Positions 28,853-40,981 of a DNA stretch of 64,000 nucleotides are shown piece by piece; position 1 is the first letter of the stretch, and every line of letters begins with the position of its first letter. The stretch spans positions 1,612,001-1,676,000 of the forward strand of contig NZ_CP041356.1 of assembly GCF_006965445.1 (NCBI RefSeq). The letters are read 5' to 3'. The notes under the pieces were generated by a model. The model was not told the DNA's origin. It worked only from the letters and a program-made list of their open reading frames with translations, and did no database searches. This DNA comes from Lactococcus protaetiae (lineage in GTDB: Bacteria; Bacillota; Bacilli; Lactobacillales; Streptococcaceae). The translations under genes were made by a program, and so were the position numbers.

Positions 28853-30532
28853 ATGGCACAAATTCAAAATCCGGTTTTATCAGGGTTCAATGCGGATCCT
28901 TCAATCATTCGTGTAGATGATACGTACTACATCGCAAATTCAACTTTTGAGTGGTTTCCAGGCGTGCGTTTACACGAATCAAAAGATTTAGCACATTGGA
29001 ACTTGCTTCCATCGCCTCTATCAACCACAAAATTACTGGATATGAAAGGAAATCCATCATCAGGAGGAATCTGGGCACCAGATTTATCTTATTCTGATGG
29101 AAAATTTTGGTTAGTTTATACTGATGTAAAAATTACCGAGGGAGCTTTTAAGGATATGACAAATTATCTGACAACAGCAACAGATATCCATGGCCCTTGG
29201 TCTGAACCAATCAAGCTTAACGGCGTAGGGTTTGATGCTTCACTTTTTCATGATGAAAATGGCAAAAAATATCTTGTCCAACAAACTTGGGATCACCGTG
29301 AGTATCATCATCCTTTTGATGGAATTACATTGACAGAATTTGATGTATCAACGATGAAACTTCGTCCAGAAACAGCAAGAACAATCTATAAAGGAACTCA
29401 TGTTAAGTTAGTTGAAGGTCCACACCTTTACAGAGTAAACGGTTATTATTTCCTTTTTGCTGCTCAAGGTGGAACGATATTTACCCATCAAGAAGTCGTT
29501 GCTAGATCTAAGACTTTAGAAGCAAACTCATTTGAAACAGAACCTGGGGATCCTTTTATTACCAATTTTGATACACCAGATTCCTATATTCAAAAACAAG
29601 GACATGGTGGCTTAGTTTCAACACCTGAGGGAGAATGGTACTATGCTTCTCTTTGCGCTCGACCTTGGAATAGAGAAAACGAATCCAGCACGGACCCACG
29701 TGGCTGGTCAACATTAGGGCGTGAAACTTCTATTCAAAAAGTTGAATGGGACAAAGAAGGATGGCCTCGTATTGTCGGTGGACATGGTGGTACTACTTTT
29801 GTTGAAGGACCTAAAGATGTGATTGAGACAAAGGTTCCTTTTCATCACTCACAACACGATGATTTTGAAAATAATACACTAGATATGAATTGGAATACTC
29901 TTCGTGTACCATTTAATAAAAAAATGGGTCAGGTGGGAAATGGTAAATTAACTTTAGTAGGACAAGGCTCACTAGCTAATGTCCATGACCTATCTTTAAT
30001 TGCTCGTAGATGGCAAGCTTTTTACTTTGACGCTGAAACCAAGGTTAAATTTAACCCTTTTAGTTACCAACAAATGGCCGGTTTAACCAACTATTATAAC
30101 GACCGTCATTGGAGTTTTGCTTTTGTGACATGGAATGAAATCAAAGGTCATGTCATCGAAGTTGGAGAAAATAATCGTGGCAATTATACATCGTATTTGA
30201 AAGATAATGCAATAAAAATTCCTGAAGGAACAGAGTATGTTTGGTTGCGAACAAAAGTTCGTAAAGAAACATATAGCTATGAATATTCGTTTGACGGCAA
30301 AGAATTTATAGAAATTCCAGTTTATTTGGACGCAGCTGTGTTGTCAGATGATTATGTAGTACAGTCTTATGGTGGATTCTTCACTGGTGCTTTTGTAGGA
30401 CTTGCTGCTGTTGATTATTCTGGATATGATGCTCAAGCTGAGTTTGATTATTTTGATTATCAAGAACTAGGCGACAAACTTCTTAAGGATGGTTCGTACA
30501 GCTGGGAAGCTAGTGAATCTCGTTTTGATTAA
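28853..30532 (+). CDS. xynB: GH43 beta-xylosidase
   Basis: A 559-residue glycosidase that releases xylose from the non-reducing end of xylo-oligosaccharides, with inversion. The five-bladed propeller occupies roughly residues 1-320: catalytic base Asp in FNADPSIIR (about 15), the transition-state Asp in GFDASLFHD (about 127), catalytic acid Glu in LVEGPHLYR (about 185). A C-terminal beta-sandwich (about 330-559) completes it. No signal peptide, so it is intracellular, in agreement with import of oligosaccharides by the ABC transporter. Confidence 0.95.
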   Translation: MAQIQNPVLSGFNADPSIIRVDDTYYIANSTFEWFPGVRLHESKDLAHWNLLPSPLSTTKLLDMKGNPSSGGIWAPDLSYSDGKFWLVYTDVKITEGAFKDMTNYLTTATDIHGPWSEPIKLNGVGFDASLFHDENGKKYLVQQTWDHREYHHPFDGITLTEFDVSTMKLRPETARTIYKGTHVKLVEGPHLYRVNGYYFLFAAQGGTIFTHQEVVARSKTLEANSFETEPGDPFITNFDTPDSYIQKQGHGGLVSTPEGEWYYASLCARPWNRENESSTDPRGWSTLGRETSIQKVEWDKEGWPRIVGGHGGTTFVEGPKDVIETKVPFHHSQHDDFENNTLDMNWNTLRVPFNKKMGQVGNGKLTLVGQGSLANVHDLSLIARRWQAFYFDAETKVKFNPFSYQQMAGLTNYYNDRHWSFAFVTWNEIKGHVIEVGENNRGNYTSYLKDNAIKIPEGTEYVWLRTKVRKETYSYEYSFDGKEFIEIPVYLDAAVLSDDYVVQSYGGFFTGAFVGLAAVDYSGYDAQAEFDYFDYQELGDKLLKDGSYSWEASESRFD

Positions 30533-30541
30533 TAAGAAAAT

Positions 30542-30576
30542 AACTCACTTCACCTTTAAAGGCGAAGTGAGTTTTC
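30542..30576 (+). terminator. Terminator after xynB
   Basis: 13-bp stem with one mismatch (arms 30542-30554 and 30561-30573; AACTCACTTC pairs with GAAGTGAGTT), 6-nt loop, TTTT tail. Confidence 0.8.
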
Positions 30577-30592
30577 TAAAGGTAAGGTAAAA

Positions 30593-31441
30593 ATGAACAA
30601 AAATTATGGAAAAAAGTTTGTGACATTGAACAATGGAATAAAGATGCCAGTCCTTGGGTTTGGTTCTGTTCTTGAAACAGATGTCTCTGATTTTAATGCT
30701 GTTTATAATAGCGCTTGGAATATGGGGTATCGCCTTTTTGATACGGCATCGAGTTATGGTAATCAAATTGCTCTTGGAAATTGGTTGCAAACTTTAGAAT
30801 GTAATCGTGAGGAATATTGGTTGACGAGTAAAATCGCCCAAGATGAGCAAGGTTATGAACAAACATTGTCTGCATTTCAGAAAACACTAAAGGAATTACA
30901 GACGGATTATTTAGATTTATATTTGATTCATTGGCCAAAGGAAAAAACTTTTTTTGAAACATGGAAAGCATTAGAAGAACTCTATGATGATGGTCTTGTA
31001 AGAGCGATAGGAGTGTCAAATTTTGAACCTAATCATATTGATCGTCTCTTAACCCGCGCAAGAATTATGCCTGCAGTTGACCAACTGGAAACCCATCCTT
31101 ACTTTTCTAACCATGTTACTCATAATTATTTGCAGAAGTTAGGGATTCAACTTCAAGCATGGAGTCCTTTAGGTCACGGTGGTCAAGAACTAAATGATAG
31201 TAAAATAATAGAATTAGCCCAAAAATATCATAAGTCAGCAGGGCAGATTATTTTACGTTGGCTTGTTCAAAAAGAAATTGCTGTCATTCCAAAATCAACG
31301 AATTTTGCAAGGCAGGAGCAAAATATTAGTATCTTTGACTGGTCTTTGACACCAACAGACGAACAAATCATTGACAAACTGCAAAAAGGAGAGCGGGTAA
31401 TGGGTGCGCCAGATGCAAATTATACAGAAGATAGATGGTAA
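30593..31441 (+). CDS. Aldo/keto reductase
   Basis: A 282-residue NADPH-dependent reductase of the AKR superfamily. Catalytic tetrad: Asp and Tyr in FDTASSYGN (about 47-52), Lys in WLTSKI (about 78), His in LIHWPKEK (about 106). IGVSNF and the C-terminal AVIPKSTN, the cofactor phosphate site, are present. In this cluster it may reduce xylose to xylitol or detoxify sugar-derived aldehydes; the substrate is not determined by sequence. Length is normal. Followed after 17 bp by xylX. Confidence 0.88.
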   Translation: MNKNYGKKFVTLNNGIKMPVLGFGSVLETDVSDFNAVYNSAWNMGYRLFDTASSYGNQIALGNWLQTLECNREEYWLTSKIAQDEQGYEQTLSAFQKTLKELQTDYLDLYLIHWPKEKTFFETWKALEELYDDGLVRAIGVSNFEPNHIDRLLTRARIMPAVDQLETHPYFSNHVTHNYLQKLGIQLQAWSPLGHGGQELNDSKIIELAQKYHKSAGQIILRWLVQKEIAVIPKSTNFARQEQNISIFDWSLTPTDEQIIDKLQKGERVMGAPDANYTEDRW

Positions 31442-31458
31442 GAAAAGGGAAGAATAAA

Positions 31459-32064
31459 ATGCAAAGAACACTCACTAATGAAGAAATTGAGCGATTAAAC
31501 AAGGTATCCTTATTTGAAAAAATAGAAAATGGAGATTGGTACCAATTTGGCAAAGAGCCAGAATTGCAAGAAATTGTCAAAAAGAGTAGCCAAAGAATAC
31601 AAAAAATAAATGATAAATCAAAAGAAAGTTTTGAAGAAGCAAGAGTGCTTCTCGAAGACTTTTTGCCTCATCTTTCTAAGACAGCTGAAATATATTTTCC
31701 GTTGACGAGCGTGGAATATCCTGAACATTTTTATGTGGGAGAAGAAAGTTTTATTAACTCTGGACTACAAGTGATTAGTGCTGGAAAAGTGACGATAGGA
31801 AATCACTGTTTTATTGGTCCAAATTGTCAATTATTTACCCCTAATCATCATGCTAGTAGTCCTAGCTTAAGAAGACAAGGTTGGCAGTATGATGCACCGA
31901 TTACGATTGGTGATGACTGTTGGCTTGGAGGAGGTGTGATTATCTTACCAGGGGTGTCAATCGGGGATGATGTTGTGATTGGTGCAGGGAGTGTAGTCAC
32001 TAAAGATGTTCTCAGTCATTGCATGGCTGCTGGAAATCCAGCACGTATATTAAAAAGATACTGA
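31459..32064 (+). CDS. xylX: Sugar O-acetyltransferase (XylX type)
   Basis: A 201-residue left-handed beta-helix (hexapeptide-repeat) acetyltransferase of the LacA/maltose acetyltransferase family, using acetyl-CoA. Hexapeptide repeats run from about residue 90 (VISAGKVTIGNHCFIGPNCQ) and the catalytic His is in FTPNHHASSP. The typical ending is AAGNPARILK. Start at 31459 behind AGGGAAG, not the in-frame ATG at 31435, which overlaps the reductase stop. Lactococcal xyl operons carry a comparable xylX; its substrate remains uncertain. It sits in the same cluster as a deacetylase. Confidence 0.87.
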   Translation: MQRTLTNEEIERLNKVSLFEKIENGDWYQFGKEPELQEIVKKSSQRIQKINDKSKESFEEARVLLEDFLPHLSKTAEIYFPLTSVEYPEHFYVGEESFINSGLQVISAGKVTIGNHCFIGPNCQLFTPNHHASSPSLRRQGWQYDAPITIGDDCWLGGGVIILPGVSIGDDVVIGAGSVVTKDVLSHCMAAGNPARILKRY

Positions 32065-32076
32065 TGTTAAGTTAAG

Positions 32077-32103
32077 CCGTCTAGTGCAAAAAGACGGTTT
32101 TTT
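32077..32103 (+). terminator. Terminator after xylX
   Basis: CCGTCT/AGACGG stem with a 9-nt loop followed by six Ts; ends the xylX transcript ahead of the transporter leader. Confidence 0.75.
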
Positions 32104-32165
32104 AATATGAAATAAACGCAACCTTTCCGTTTTAAAATATCAAAGTTCTCCAAGAAAATATAATT

Positions 32166-32179
32166 AGAAAGCGGTATCA
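32166..32179 (+). promoter_or_regulatory. cre box before the MFS transporter
   Basis: AGAAAGCGGTATCA, 13 of 14 positions of the CcpA consensus, about 60 bp before the transporter start. Its flanks resemble 19870-19970. Confidence 0.7.
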
Positions 32180-32240
32180 TTTAAGTGTAATAAAACAATG
32201 CAAGAGAGACTTGCGAAAATAAAATTAAGGAGTTATTGTT

Positions 32241-33611
32241 ATGAGAAAACTTTCTCCCACTTTCATCTATTTTTTTGGTGCTTTAGGTGGGCTATTATTT
32301 GGATATGATACGGGTGTTATATCTGGTGCATTACTTTTCATTGAAAAAGAGAGTTGGCATGTTAGTAGTTGGGCTTGGATGGAAGGGTGGATTACTGCAG
32401 CAGTTTTGATGGGTGCGGTAATTGGTGCTGTTGTTATTGGACCGATGAGTGATAGGTTTGGACGTAAACGACTTTTGTTACTATCAGCAATCATATTTTT
32501 TATTGGAGCTTTAGGTTCTGGACTTTCTAATAGTGCAGAGCTACTCATCATTTCTCGTGTTATTTTAGGGATGGCTGTTGGTTCAGCATCTGCATTAGTT
32601 CCTACTTATCTATCAGAACTTTCACCTGCAGAAATTCGTGGTGGAGTATCTACAATGTTTCAATTGATGATTATGACTGGAATCTTACTTGCTTACATTT
32701 CAAATTATGCTTTGCAAGGAGTGTCAGGAAACTGGCACTGGATGCTTGGGCTTGCAACAATTCCTGCGGCTTTACTTTTTATTGGTGGGTTATTTTTACC
32801 TGAATCTCCACGATTTCTTGTACGTCATGATGATGAAAAGGGAGCGCGTGAGATTTTAAGGATGATTAATGACAATCCTGATTCTATTGATGCCGAAATT
32901 TCTGATATACAACTTATGGCAAATGAGGAAAAACAAGGTGGATTGCAAGAATTATTTGGGAAAATGTCACGTCCAGTGTTGATTATGGCGATTGGACTTG
33001 CTGTTTTCCAACAAGTGATGGGCTGCAATACTGTTTTATACTTTGCTCCATCAATCTTTGTTTCTGTTGGTTTTGGGGCAAGTGCAGCATTGCTCGCTCA
33101 CATTGGTATTGGTATTTTTAACGTGATTGTCACCTATATTGCAATGAAAGTGATGGATAAGGTTAATCGTCGGTGGATGTTGAATTTTGGCGCTTGGGGA
33201 ATGGGGATTTCTCTTGTACTGATGTCTGTTGGGATGATTTTGGCTGAGAATGCACATATTGGTTTTGGTAAATATTTGGCAGTTATTGCATTAACAGTTT
33301 ATATCGCTTTCTTTTCTGCAACGTGGGGACCTGTGATGTGGGTGATGATCGGCGAAAGTTTCCCACTAAAGATTCGTGGACTTGGAAATTCTTTTGGGGC
33401 CGCGGTTAACTGGGCTGCAAATTGGGTGGTTTCATTAACTTTCTTGCCTTTGCTTTCGTTTTTTGGTACGGGTAAAATTTTCTTACTTTATGCAGCTTGT
33501 TGCTTTCTATCTATCTGGTTTACTAGTAAGAGGGTTATCGAAACTCGTGGTAAAACATTGGAACAAATCGAAGCAGAACTACTTCATCGTGTCCATCATC
33601 TTAACGGATAA
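32241..33611 (+). CDS. MFS sugar:H+ symporter, xylose transporter-like
   Basis: A 456-residue, 12-segment major-facilitator sugar porter. Signatures are GGLLFGYDTGVISGAL in segment 1, DRFGRKRLLL in loop 2-3, PESPRFLV after segment 6, FQQVMGCNTVLYFAP in segment 7 and ETRGKTLEQIE at the C-terminus. By family and position it is the best candidate for a xylose:proton symporter (XylT/XylE-like); glucose or arabinose are possible. An AAGGAG site precedes the ATG, and the leader carries a cre box. Confidence 0.9.
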   Translation: MRKLSPTFIYFFGALGGLLFGYDTGVISGALLFIEKESWHVSSWAWMEGWITAAVLMGAVIGAVVIGPMSDRFGRKRLLLLSAIIFFIGALGSGLSNSAELLIISRVILGMAVGSASALVPTYLSELSPAEIRGGVSTMFQLMIMTGILLAYISNYALQGVSGNWHWMLGLATIPAALLFIGGLFLPESPRFLVRHDDEKGAREILRMINDNPDSIDAEISDIQLMANEEKQGGLQELFGKMSRPVLIMAIGLAVFQQVMGCNTVLYFAPSIFVSVGFGASAALLAHIGIGIFNVIVTYIAMKVMDKVNRRWMLNFGAWGMGISLVLMSVGMILAENAHIGFGKYLAVIALTVYIAFFSATWGPVMWVMIGESFPLKIRGLGNSFGAAVNWAANWVVSLTFLPLLSFFGTGKIFLLYAACCFLSIWFTSKRVIETRGKTLEQIEAELLHRVHHLNG

Positions 33612-33674
33612 ATATAATAAAATTAAACTTGTTTGTGAATTTTAAATGGAGATAGAAATTAAAAGGAGAATATA

Positions 33675-36148
33675 GTGGCGAATTATAATTCATATGAATA
33701 TCTTAAAAATCTTGATAAATGGTGGAGAGCAGCAACCTATCTCGGTGCAGGAATGATTTTTTTGAAATCTAATCCACTTTTTTCAGTAACTAAAACACCG
33801 ATTCAAGCAGAAGATTTAAAAGCTAATCCAATCGGTCACTGGGGAACTGTCTCAGGACAAACCTTCCTCTATGCACATGCCAATCGGTTAATTAACAAGT
33901 ATCAACAGAAGATGTTTTATCTTGGTGGTCCTGGACATGGTGGACAGGCGATGGTTGTTCCTTCATATCTTGATGGAAGTTATACAGAAGCCTATCCTGA
34001 AATCACACAAGATCTTGAAGGGATGACGCGTTTATACAAACGGTTCTCATTTCCAGGTGGCATTGGTTCACATATGACGGCACAAACGCTAGGTTCATTA
34101 CACGAAGGAGGAGAATTAGGCTATACGCTTTCTCATGCGACGGGGGCAATCCTTGACCAACCTGACCAAATTGCTTTTGCTGTGGTAGGGGATGGGGAAG
34201 CAGAAACAGGTCCTCTGATGGCAGGTTGGCACTCGATTAAATTTATTAATCCTAAAAATGATGGTGCGCTTTTACCAATTTTGGACTTGAATGGTTTTAA
34301 AATTTCTAATCCAACGCTATTTGCTCGAACTTCTGATGTGGACATTCGTAAATTTTTTGAAGGACTAGGATATAGTCCACGCTATATCGAAAATGATGAT
34401 ATTCATGATTACATGACTTATCATAAAATTGCAGCAGAAGTATTTGATAAAGCGATAGAAGATATTCATCAGATTTGGTCAGATGCGCGTGAACATGGTC
34501 GCTACCAAAATGGAGAAATTCCAGCTTGGCCAGTTATCATTGCGCGACTCCCGAAAGGTTGGGGTGGTCCTCGCTTTAACGACTGGAGTGGTCCAAAGTT
34601 TGATGGTAAGGGAATGCCAATTGAACATAGTTTTCGTGCTCATCAAGTTCCATTGCCATTATCGAGTAGAAATATGCAGACTTTGCCAGAGTTTGAAGAG
34701 TGGATGAAGTCTTATAAACCTGAAGAATTATTCAATACTGATGGAACCCTTAAAGAAGAATTACGTGAGTTTTCTCCGAAAGGGAATATGCGCATGGCAG
34801 CTAACCCAGTGACAAACGGAGGGATTGACCGTTCAAACTTGACCTTACCAGATTGGAAGAAGTTTGCAAATGATATTACAGCGAAAAATCGAGGGAAATT
34901 ATTGCCAGTGGTCAATGACAACATGGACATGAATGTACTATCTAAGTATTTTGCTGAGATTGTGAGACTCAATCCGACAAGATTCCGCTTGTTTGGTCCC
35001 GATGAAACGATGTCTAATCGTTTTTGGGAAATGTTTAAAGTGACGAATCGCCAATGGATGCAAGTTATCAAAAATCCTAATGATGAGTCTATTGCACCAG
35101 AGGGAGAATTATTGATTCACAATTATCAGAGCATCAAGCAGAAGGATTTTTGGAAGCTTATACTTTGACTGGTCGTACAGGAGTTTTTGCTTCGTATGAA
35201 AGTTTTTTACGTGTAGTTGATTCTATGTTGACTCAGTATTTTAAATGGATTCGTCAGGCTTCTGAACAAAAATGGCGGCATGATTATCCAGCCTTAAATG
35301 TGATTTCAACCTCAACAGTTTTCCAACAAGACCATAATGGTTATACTCACCAAGATCCTGGTATGCTAACACACTTAGCGGAAAAGAAGTCTGATTTTAT
35401 TCGTCAGTATTTACCAGCTGATGGAAATACTTTGCTGGCTGTGTTTAATCGTGCTTTTCAAGATAGGAGCAAAATCAACCATATTGTTGCGTCAAAACAA
35501 CCTCGGCAACAATGGTTTACGGTTGAAGAAGCGGAAAAATTAGCAAAGGATGGGATTGCCGTTATTGACTGGGCTTCGACGGCCAAAGAAGGTGAGGATG
35601 TTGATTTGGTTTTTGCTTCTGCGGGTGCAGAGCCTACGATTGAAACCTTGGCAGCTTTGCAGCTAGTAAATGAAATTTTCCCAGAAGTGAAGTTTCGTTA
35701 TGTCAATATTGTTGAGCTTGGATGTTTGCAGAAGAAAAATGGTTTGCTTAATCAGGAACGTGAACTTTCTGACGAAGAATTTGAAAAATACTTTGGTCCG
35801 TCAGGAACACCAGTTATTTTTGGATTTCATGGCTATGAAGATTTGATAGAATCAATTTTTTATCAAAGAGGTCATTTAGGGCTGAAAGTGCATGGTTACA
35901 GAGAAGATGGTGATATTACTACGACTTATGATATGCGTGTTTATTCAGAACTGGATAGGTTTCATCAAGCGATTGATGCTGTCCAAATCCTGTATGTCGA
36001 ACGCAAAGTCAATCAGGCATTGGCAAAGGCATTTATTGACCGAATGAAGCGAACAATTGCGCATCATTTCGAAGTAACGCGTAATGAAGGAATAGATATT
36101 CCAGAATTTACAGATTGGGTATGGAAAGACTTGAATTGTAAAGAATAA
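33675..36148 (+). pseudogene. ptk: Xylulose-5-phosphate phosphoketolase, single frame break
   Basis: TPP enzyme splitting xylulose-5-P (and fructose-6-P) with phosphate into acetyl-phosphate and glyceraldehyde-3-P, the key step of the phosphoketolase pathway. TPP/Mg2+ motif GDGEAETGPL near residue 175, substrate-site HGGQAMVVPSYLDG near 97, C-terminal RGHLGLKVHGYREDGDITT. The start is GTG behind AAAGGAG. The frame breaks near 35102-35105; one extra G in GGG restores PEGRIIDSQLSEHQAEGF and an 824-residue protein of normal length. Both halves are well conserved, so an undercall is likely. Confidence 0.95.
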
Positions 36149-36163
36149 ATGATGAATAAAAAG

Positions 36164-36188
36164 GCCCTCGTGAATTGAGGGCTTTTTT
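36164..36188. terminator. Bidirectional terminator between ptk and glpF
   Basis: GCCCTC/GAGGGC stem with a 7-nt loop, T6 on the plus strand and CTTTTT on the minus strand, serving both converging genes. Confidence 0.85.
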
Positions 36189-36199
36189 GACTAACATTA

Positions 36200-36930
36200 T
36201 CAATGTAGTAATCCTAATAAACCTTGGTAGAGTAATGCTCCAAGAGCACCTCCGAGAATTGGACCAACTAGAGGAACTAAAGCATAGTCCCAACCTGATT
36301 TTCCTTTGTTTGCAATAGGGAGTATGCTGTGCATAATACGGGGGCCCCAATCACGTGCGGGATTGATGGCATATCCAGTAGTAGCCCCAATGAAAGACCA
36401 ATTGCCATGATAAGCCAGCCTACCATCATTGGTGAAACACCCGCCACAAGTTTATTTTGACTAAAAGCAAGAACTCCAATTAGGAGAATGGCTGTTCCGA
36501 CTGCTTCTCCAAAGATATTAGATGGAGTGTGTTTGATCGCAGGACCAGTAGAGAAACATCCAAGAATTGTAGCTGAATCTTTAGTTTCTGCCCAGTGAGG
36601 ATAGAAGAAAAGCCAAACAAAAAGCTGCCCTACCATTGCTCCAAGAAACTGAGCAAGGATAAACGGAAGAACAAGATTCCAACTAAATTTTCCAATCATC
36701 GCCATAGCAAGAGTTAAAGCAGGGTTAAATGATGCTGCAGGCGAGAAGACACCACCAATCATTACCGCAAATAGAACTGCAAAGCCCCAACCTAGAGCGA
36801 TTGCAAGCCAACCAGTTCCCTGAGCCTTTGTTTTGTTTAAAGAAACACTAGCAACTACACCATTGCCAAATAGGATAATGATAAAATCTCCAAGAAATTC
36901 ACCAAGACATTGGATCAAAACAGAATGCAT
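36200..36930 (-). pseudogene. glpF: Glycerol facilitator (aquaglyceroporin), frame break
   Basis: Six-segment channel of about 243 residues. The first NPA motif is in SFNPALTLAM, the second in AINPARDWGPR; the Asp after NPAR marks the glycerol-conducting branch. The frame breaks at the C4 run (plus strand, about 36386-36389): the upstream frame reads LSLGLLLDM, while one extra G gives LSLGATTGYAINPARDWGPR and continues to the stop at 36200. Last gene of the minus-strand glp set, 302 bp after glpD. Confidence 0.9.
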
Positions 36931-37232
36931 AACGCACCTCTATAAAAGGTTTATTAAATAGCTATATTTTTTTCATCAGGGCGCACGAAACACTAACACT
37001 TTTTAAAAAAGGTGTTTTTTTACAGCATGATGGGAAAAGAATATCGTTTTTTAGTAAACCTACCTTTCATTATTTTTTAATTTAACTAATCTATATTATC
37101 TCTAGATGGTATATACATTAAAATAAGAAGAAATGGACAACTCAGGCGCCTTTTTTGCGCCATGAAGTTGTGTAATAATGTTAATTCATTGCTTTTATAT
37201 CATATACCTGCTCGTTATGAGTAAATAGTGGT
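36931..37232. other. glpD-glpF intergenic region with a structured element (copy R1)
   Basis: The 302-bp gap holds no gene. At 37128-37198 is a 60-70 bp element: ACAACT ... GGCGC, seven bases, GCGCC ATGA AGTTGT, then TTAATTCATTGCTTTT. A related copy lies at 40855-40915. An A/T-rich dyad (AACACTTTTT/AAAAGGTGTT, about 36990-37015) lies closer to glpF. Confidence 0.55.
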
Positions 37233-38808
37233 CTATAAAATATATCCGTCAGCTAATTTATTATAATCTGTAACTTGTTCAAGTTCCCAATCTTTGTTGT
37301 ATCCTAGCTCTGTTGCCATAATATGAGCGACCTTTGGAGCGATTACTTTAGATTCGCGCGCATCAAGGAATAAAACACGAACACGTCTAGCAAGGACATC
37401 TTCAAGTTTTTGTGCCATTTCTTCGCGAACAGCCCAGACGACTTCTCCTCCAGTGAACTCATATTTCTCAGAGAGCGGTTGCGCAAGTTCTGGATTCTCT
37501 TTTTCAAGTTGACGAATCTTTTCACTATCAGTTCCATAGACGTAAATCCAGTCTTCACGGTCTTGAGTTGTTGTTGGTTTTGAACCATGAATAGTCAGTG
37601 TTTTTGTGATGCAGTCATGAATAGGCAGGTTTCCAATTTTTACCCCTAAATCAACGGTTTCTTCTGCCATTTGCCGATAAGTTGTCCACTTGCCACCAGT
37701 GATAGTGACGAGACCAGAATCATTGCTGAATAGTTTATGACTTCGTGAGATTTCTTTTGTTTTGGAAGGGTCTGCTCCTTCTTTCGGGCAGCAAGTGGAC
37801 GGAGTCCTGCATAAGCACAAAGTACATCATTGCGGGTTGGTGCTTGTTCAAGATATTCACCTGCTGTTTGAAGAATGAAGTCAATTTCCTCTTCAAGTGG
37901 GCGAGGCTCTAGAGTAAACTCTGTCAAAGGCGTGTCTGTTGTTCCTAAGATAACTTTATTGTGCCAAGGAACACAGAAAAGAACGCGACCATCTGAGGTT
38001 TTAGGAACCATAATCGCATCATCGCCTCCCAAAAATTTTCCATCAACAATCAAATGAACCCTTGGGATGGACGAACTGAGGGCTTGTGATTTTTGATGTC
38101 CATAGACATAATTTGGTCAACGAAGATGCCTGATGCATTGATGACAACTTTTCCATTTAACTCAAAAGACTCACCTGTAAAATTATCTTTGACGGATACT
38201 CCTGAAATTTTTCCGTTTGATTTCCTTAATCCTGTAACACCAGCATAGTTGACTAGGACGGCACCATGTTCTGTTGCAGTCTGGACGAGATTTATTGCCA
38301 TTCTGGCATCATCAAATTGTCCATCATAATACATGACACCGCCAACTAAGCCATCAAACTTGATTTTAGGGATTCCTTCTTTGACTTTTTTCTTGGAATA
38401 AATCTTTGATTTTCCAATATTGAGTTTTCCAGCTAAGGCATCATAAAATTTCATACCAACAGAGTAAAAAGGTTGTTCCCAAGTTTTGCGGTTGGCGATA
38501 ATGAATTTTTGACTTTTAACGAGATGTTGAGCATTACGTGCTAGGCGACCGCGTTCATGAAGGGCTTCTCGAACAAGAGCGATATCGCCTTGTGCAAGGT
38601 AACGAACACCTCCGTGAACGAGTTTTGTTGACCGACTTGAAGTTGATTTTGCAAAGTCATTTTGTTCAAGTAGAACAGTCTTATATCCACGAGAAGCAGC
38701 ATCAACAGCAACTCCCAGTCCTGTTGCTCCTCCACCTATGATAATGAAATCCCATCCTTCAGGATGATTTTTGAGAGTTTCTATATTTTTTTCACGAGAA
38801 ATTGGCAT
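37233..38808 (-). pseudogene. glpD: Glycerol-3-phosphate dehydrogenase/oxidase, two frame breaks
   Basis: FAD enzyme oxidising glycerol-3-phosphate to dihydroxyacetone phosphate; in lactic acid bacteria often the H2O2-forming GlpO type. FAD motif IIGGGATGLGVAVDAASRGY near the N-terminus, KLVHGGVRYL, later TGGKWTTYRQMAEE. The coding sequence is in three frames. One extra G near 38056-38058 restores VRPSQGVHLIVDGKFLGG, and one extra A near 37784-37786 restores LAARKEGADPSK; the whole is then about 525 residues, normal for the family. Two breaks in one gene make true decay possible here, but both fit homopolymer undercalls. Confidence 0.9.
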
Positions 38809-38844
38809 TTTCTCACTCCTAACTAATATATGATGAACGGATTG

Positions 38845-40383
<1,539 letters not shown>

Positions 40384-40430
40384 TTAAAATATGAGCTTAC
40401 TTTAATTTTACTGAAATAAACTCGAACGTT

Positions 40431-40458
40431 TGTAAACGTATTCTGAAAACGATTTCTA
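40431..40458 (-). promoter_or_regulatory. Two adjacent cre boxes upstream of glpK
   Basis: TGTAAACGTATTCT (40431-40444, 12 of 14) is followed without gap by TGAAAACGATTTCT (40445-40458, 13 of 14). Sixty to ninety bases before the glpK start, they would give CcpA repression of glycerol use. Confidence 0.7.
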
Positions 40459-40689
40459 TTTTACTACAAGAATAATACATTTTCAAGTTTAAAATTCACA
40501 AAGTGAACAAACTTTATAATTTGTCTAAAAATAGAAGTGCTTTATTTTGCTGTGTTTATTGATTGTTTTTGATGAAAATAAAAAAATTGGTTTGTTTTTA
40601 AGGATTATAAAATTTCACAAAGTAAAAAGAGAAAAATGTTCTCAAAGGAGCTATTGATTGTTTTTTTTGGTAAAATGGAGAGAAGAATT

Positions 40690-40981
40690 GAGATAAATTT
40701 CTGAGTATAAAAGAGTGGCTTAGACTCTTTCACTATGCTGCTAAAGTATCTAGTTGCAAGGGCAACTGACTAGATGAAACAAATCATCGCTGTTGTTGCT
40801 TATTCGGTTGATTCAGTGACTATATAAAATGGAGACGTTATGCGAAGGAGTGTCATGTGGTGCTAGTTTTGCACCATGAAGTTGTGTAGCAAGGTTAATT
40901 CGTTATTGCTTTTTGTAGCGAATTAGCTGTAATTTTATATCCTCAAAACGAGTATTCTTTATATCTTTATGGGAGAAAATC
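40690..40981 (+). promoter_or_regulatory. Long structured leader before hemL, including element copy R2
   Basis: An extended -10 (TGGTAAAAT, about 40668-40676) is followed by nearly 300 nt of leader rich in dyads: AAGAGT/ACTCTT (about 40710-40730), ATCTAGT...ACTAGAT with inner GTTGC/GCAAC (about 40749-40776), GGTGC/GCACC (40859-40880) and TAATTCG/CGAATTA (about 40898-40927). No known riboswitch signature was recognised. The GGTGC hairpin and its 3' flank match copy R1 at 37128. Confidence 0.5.
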
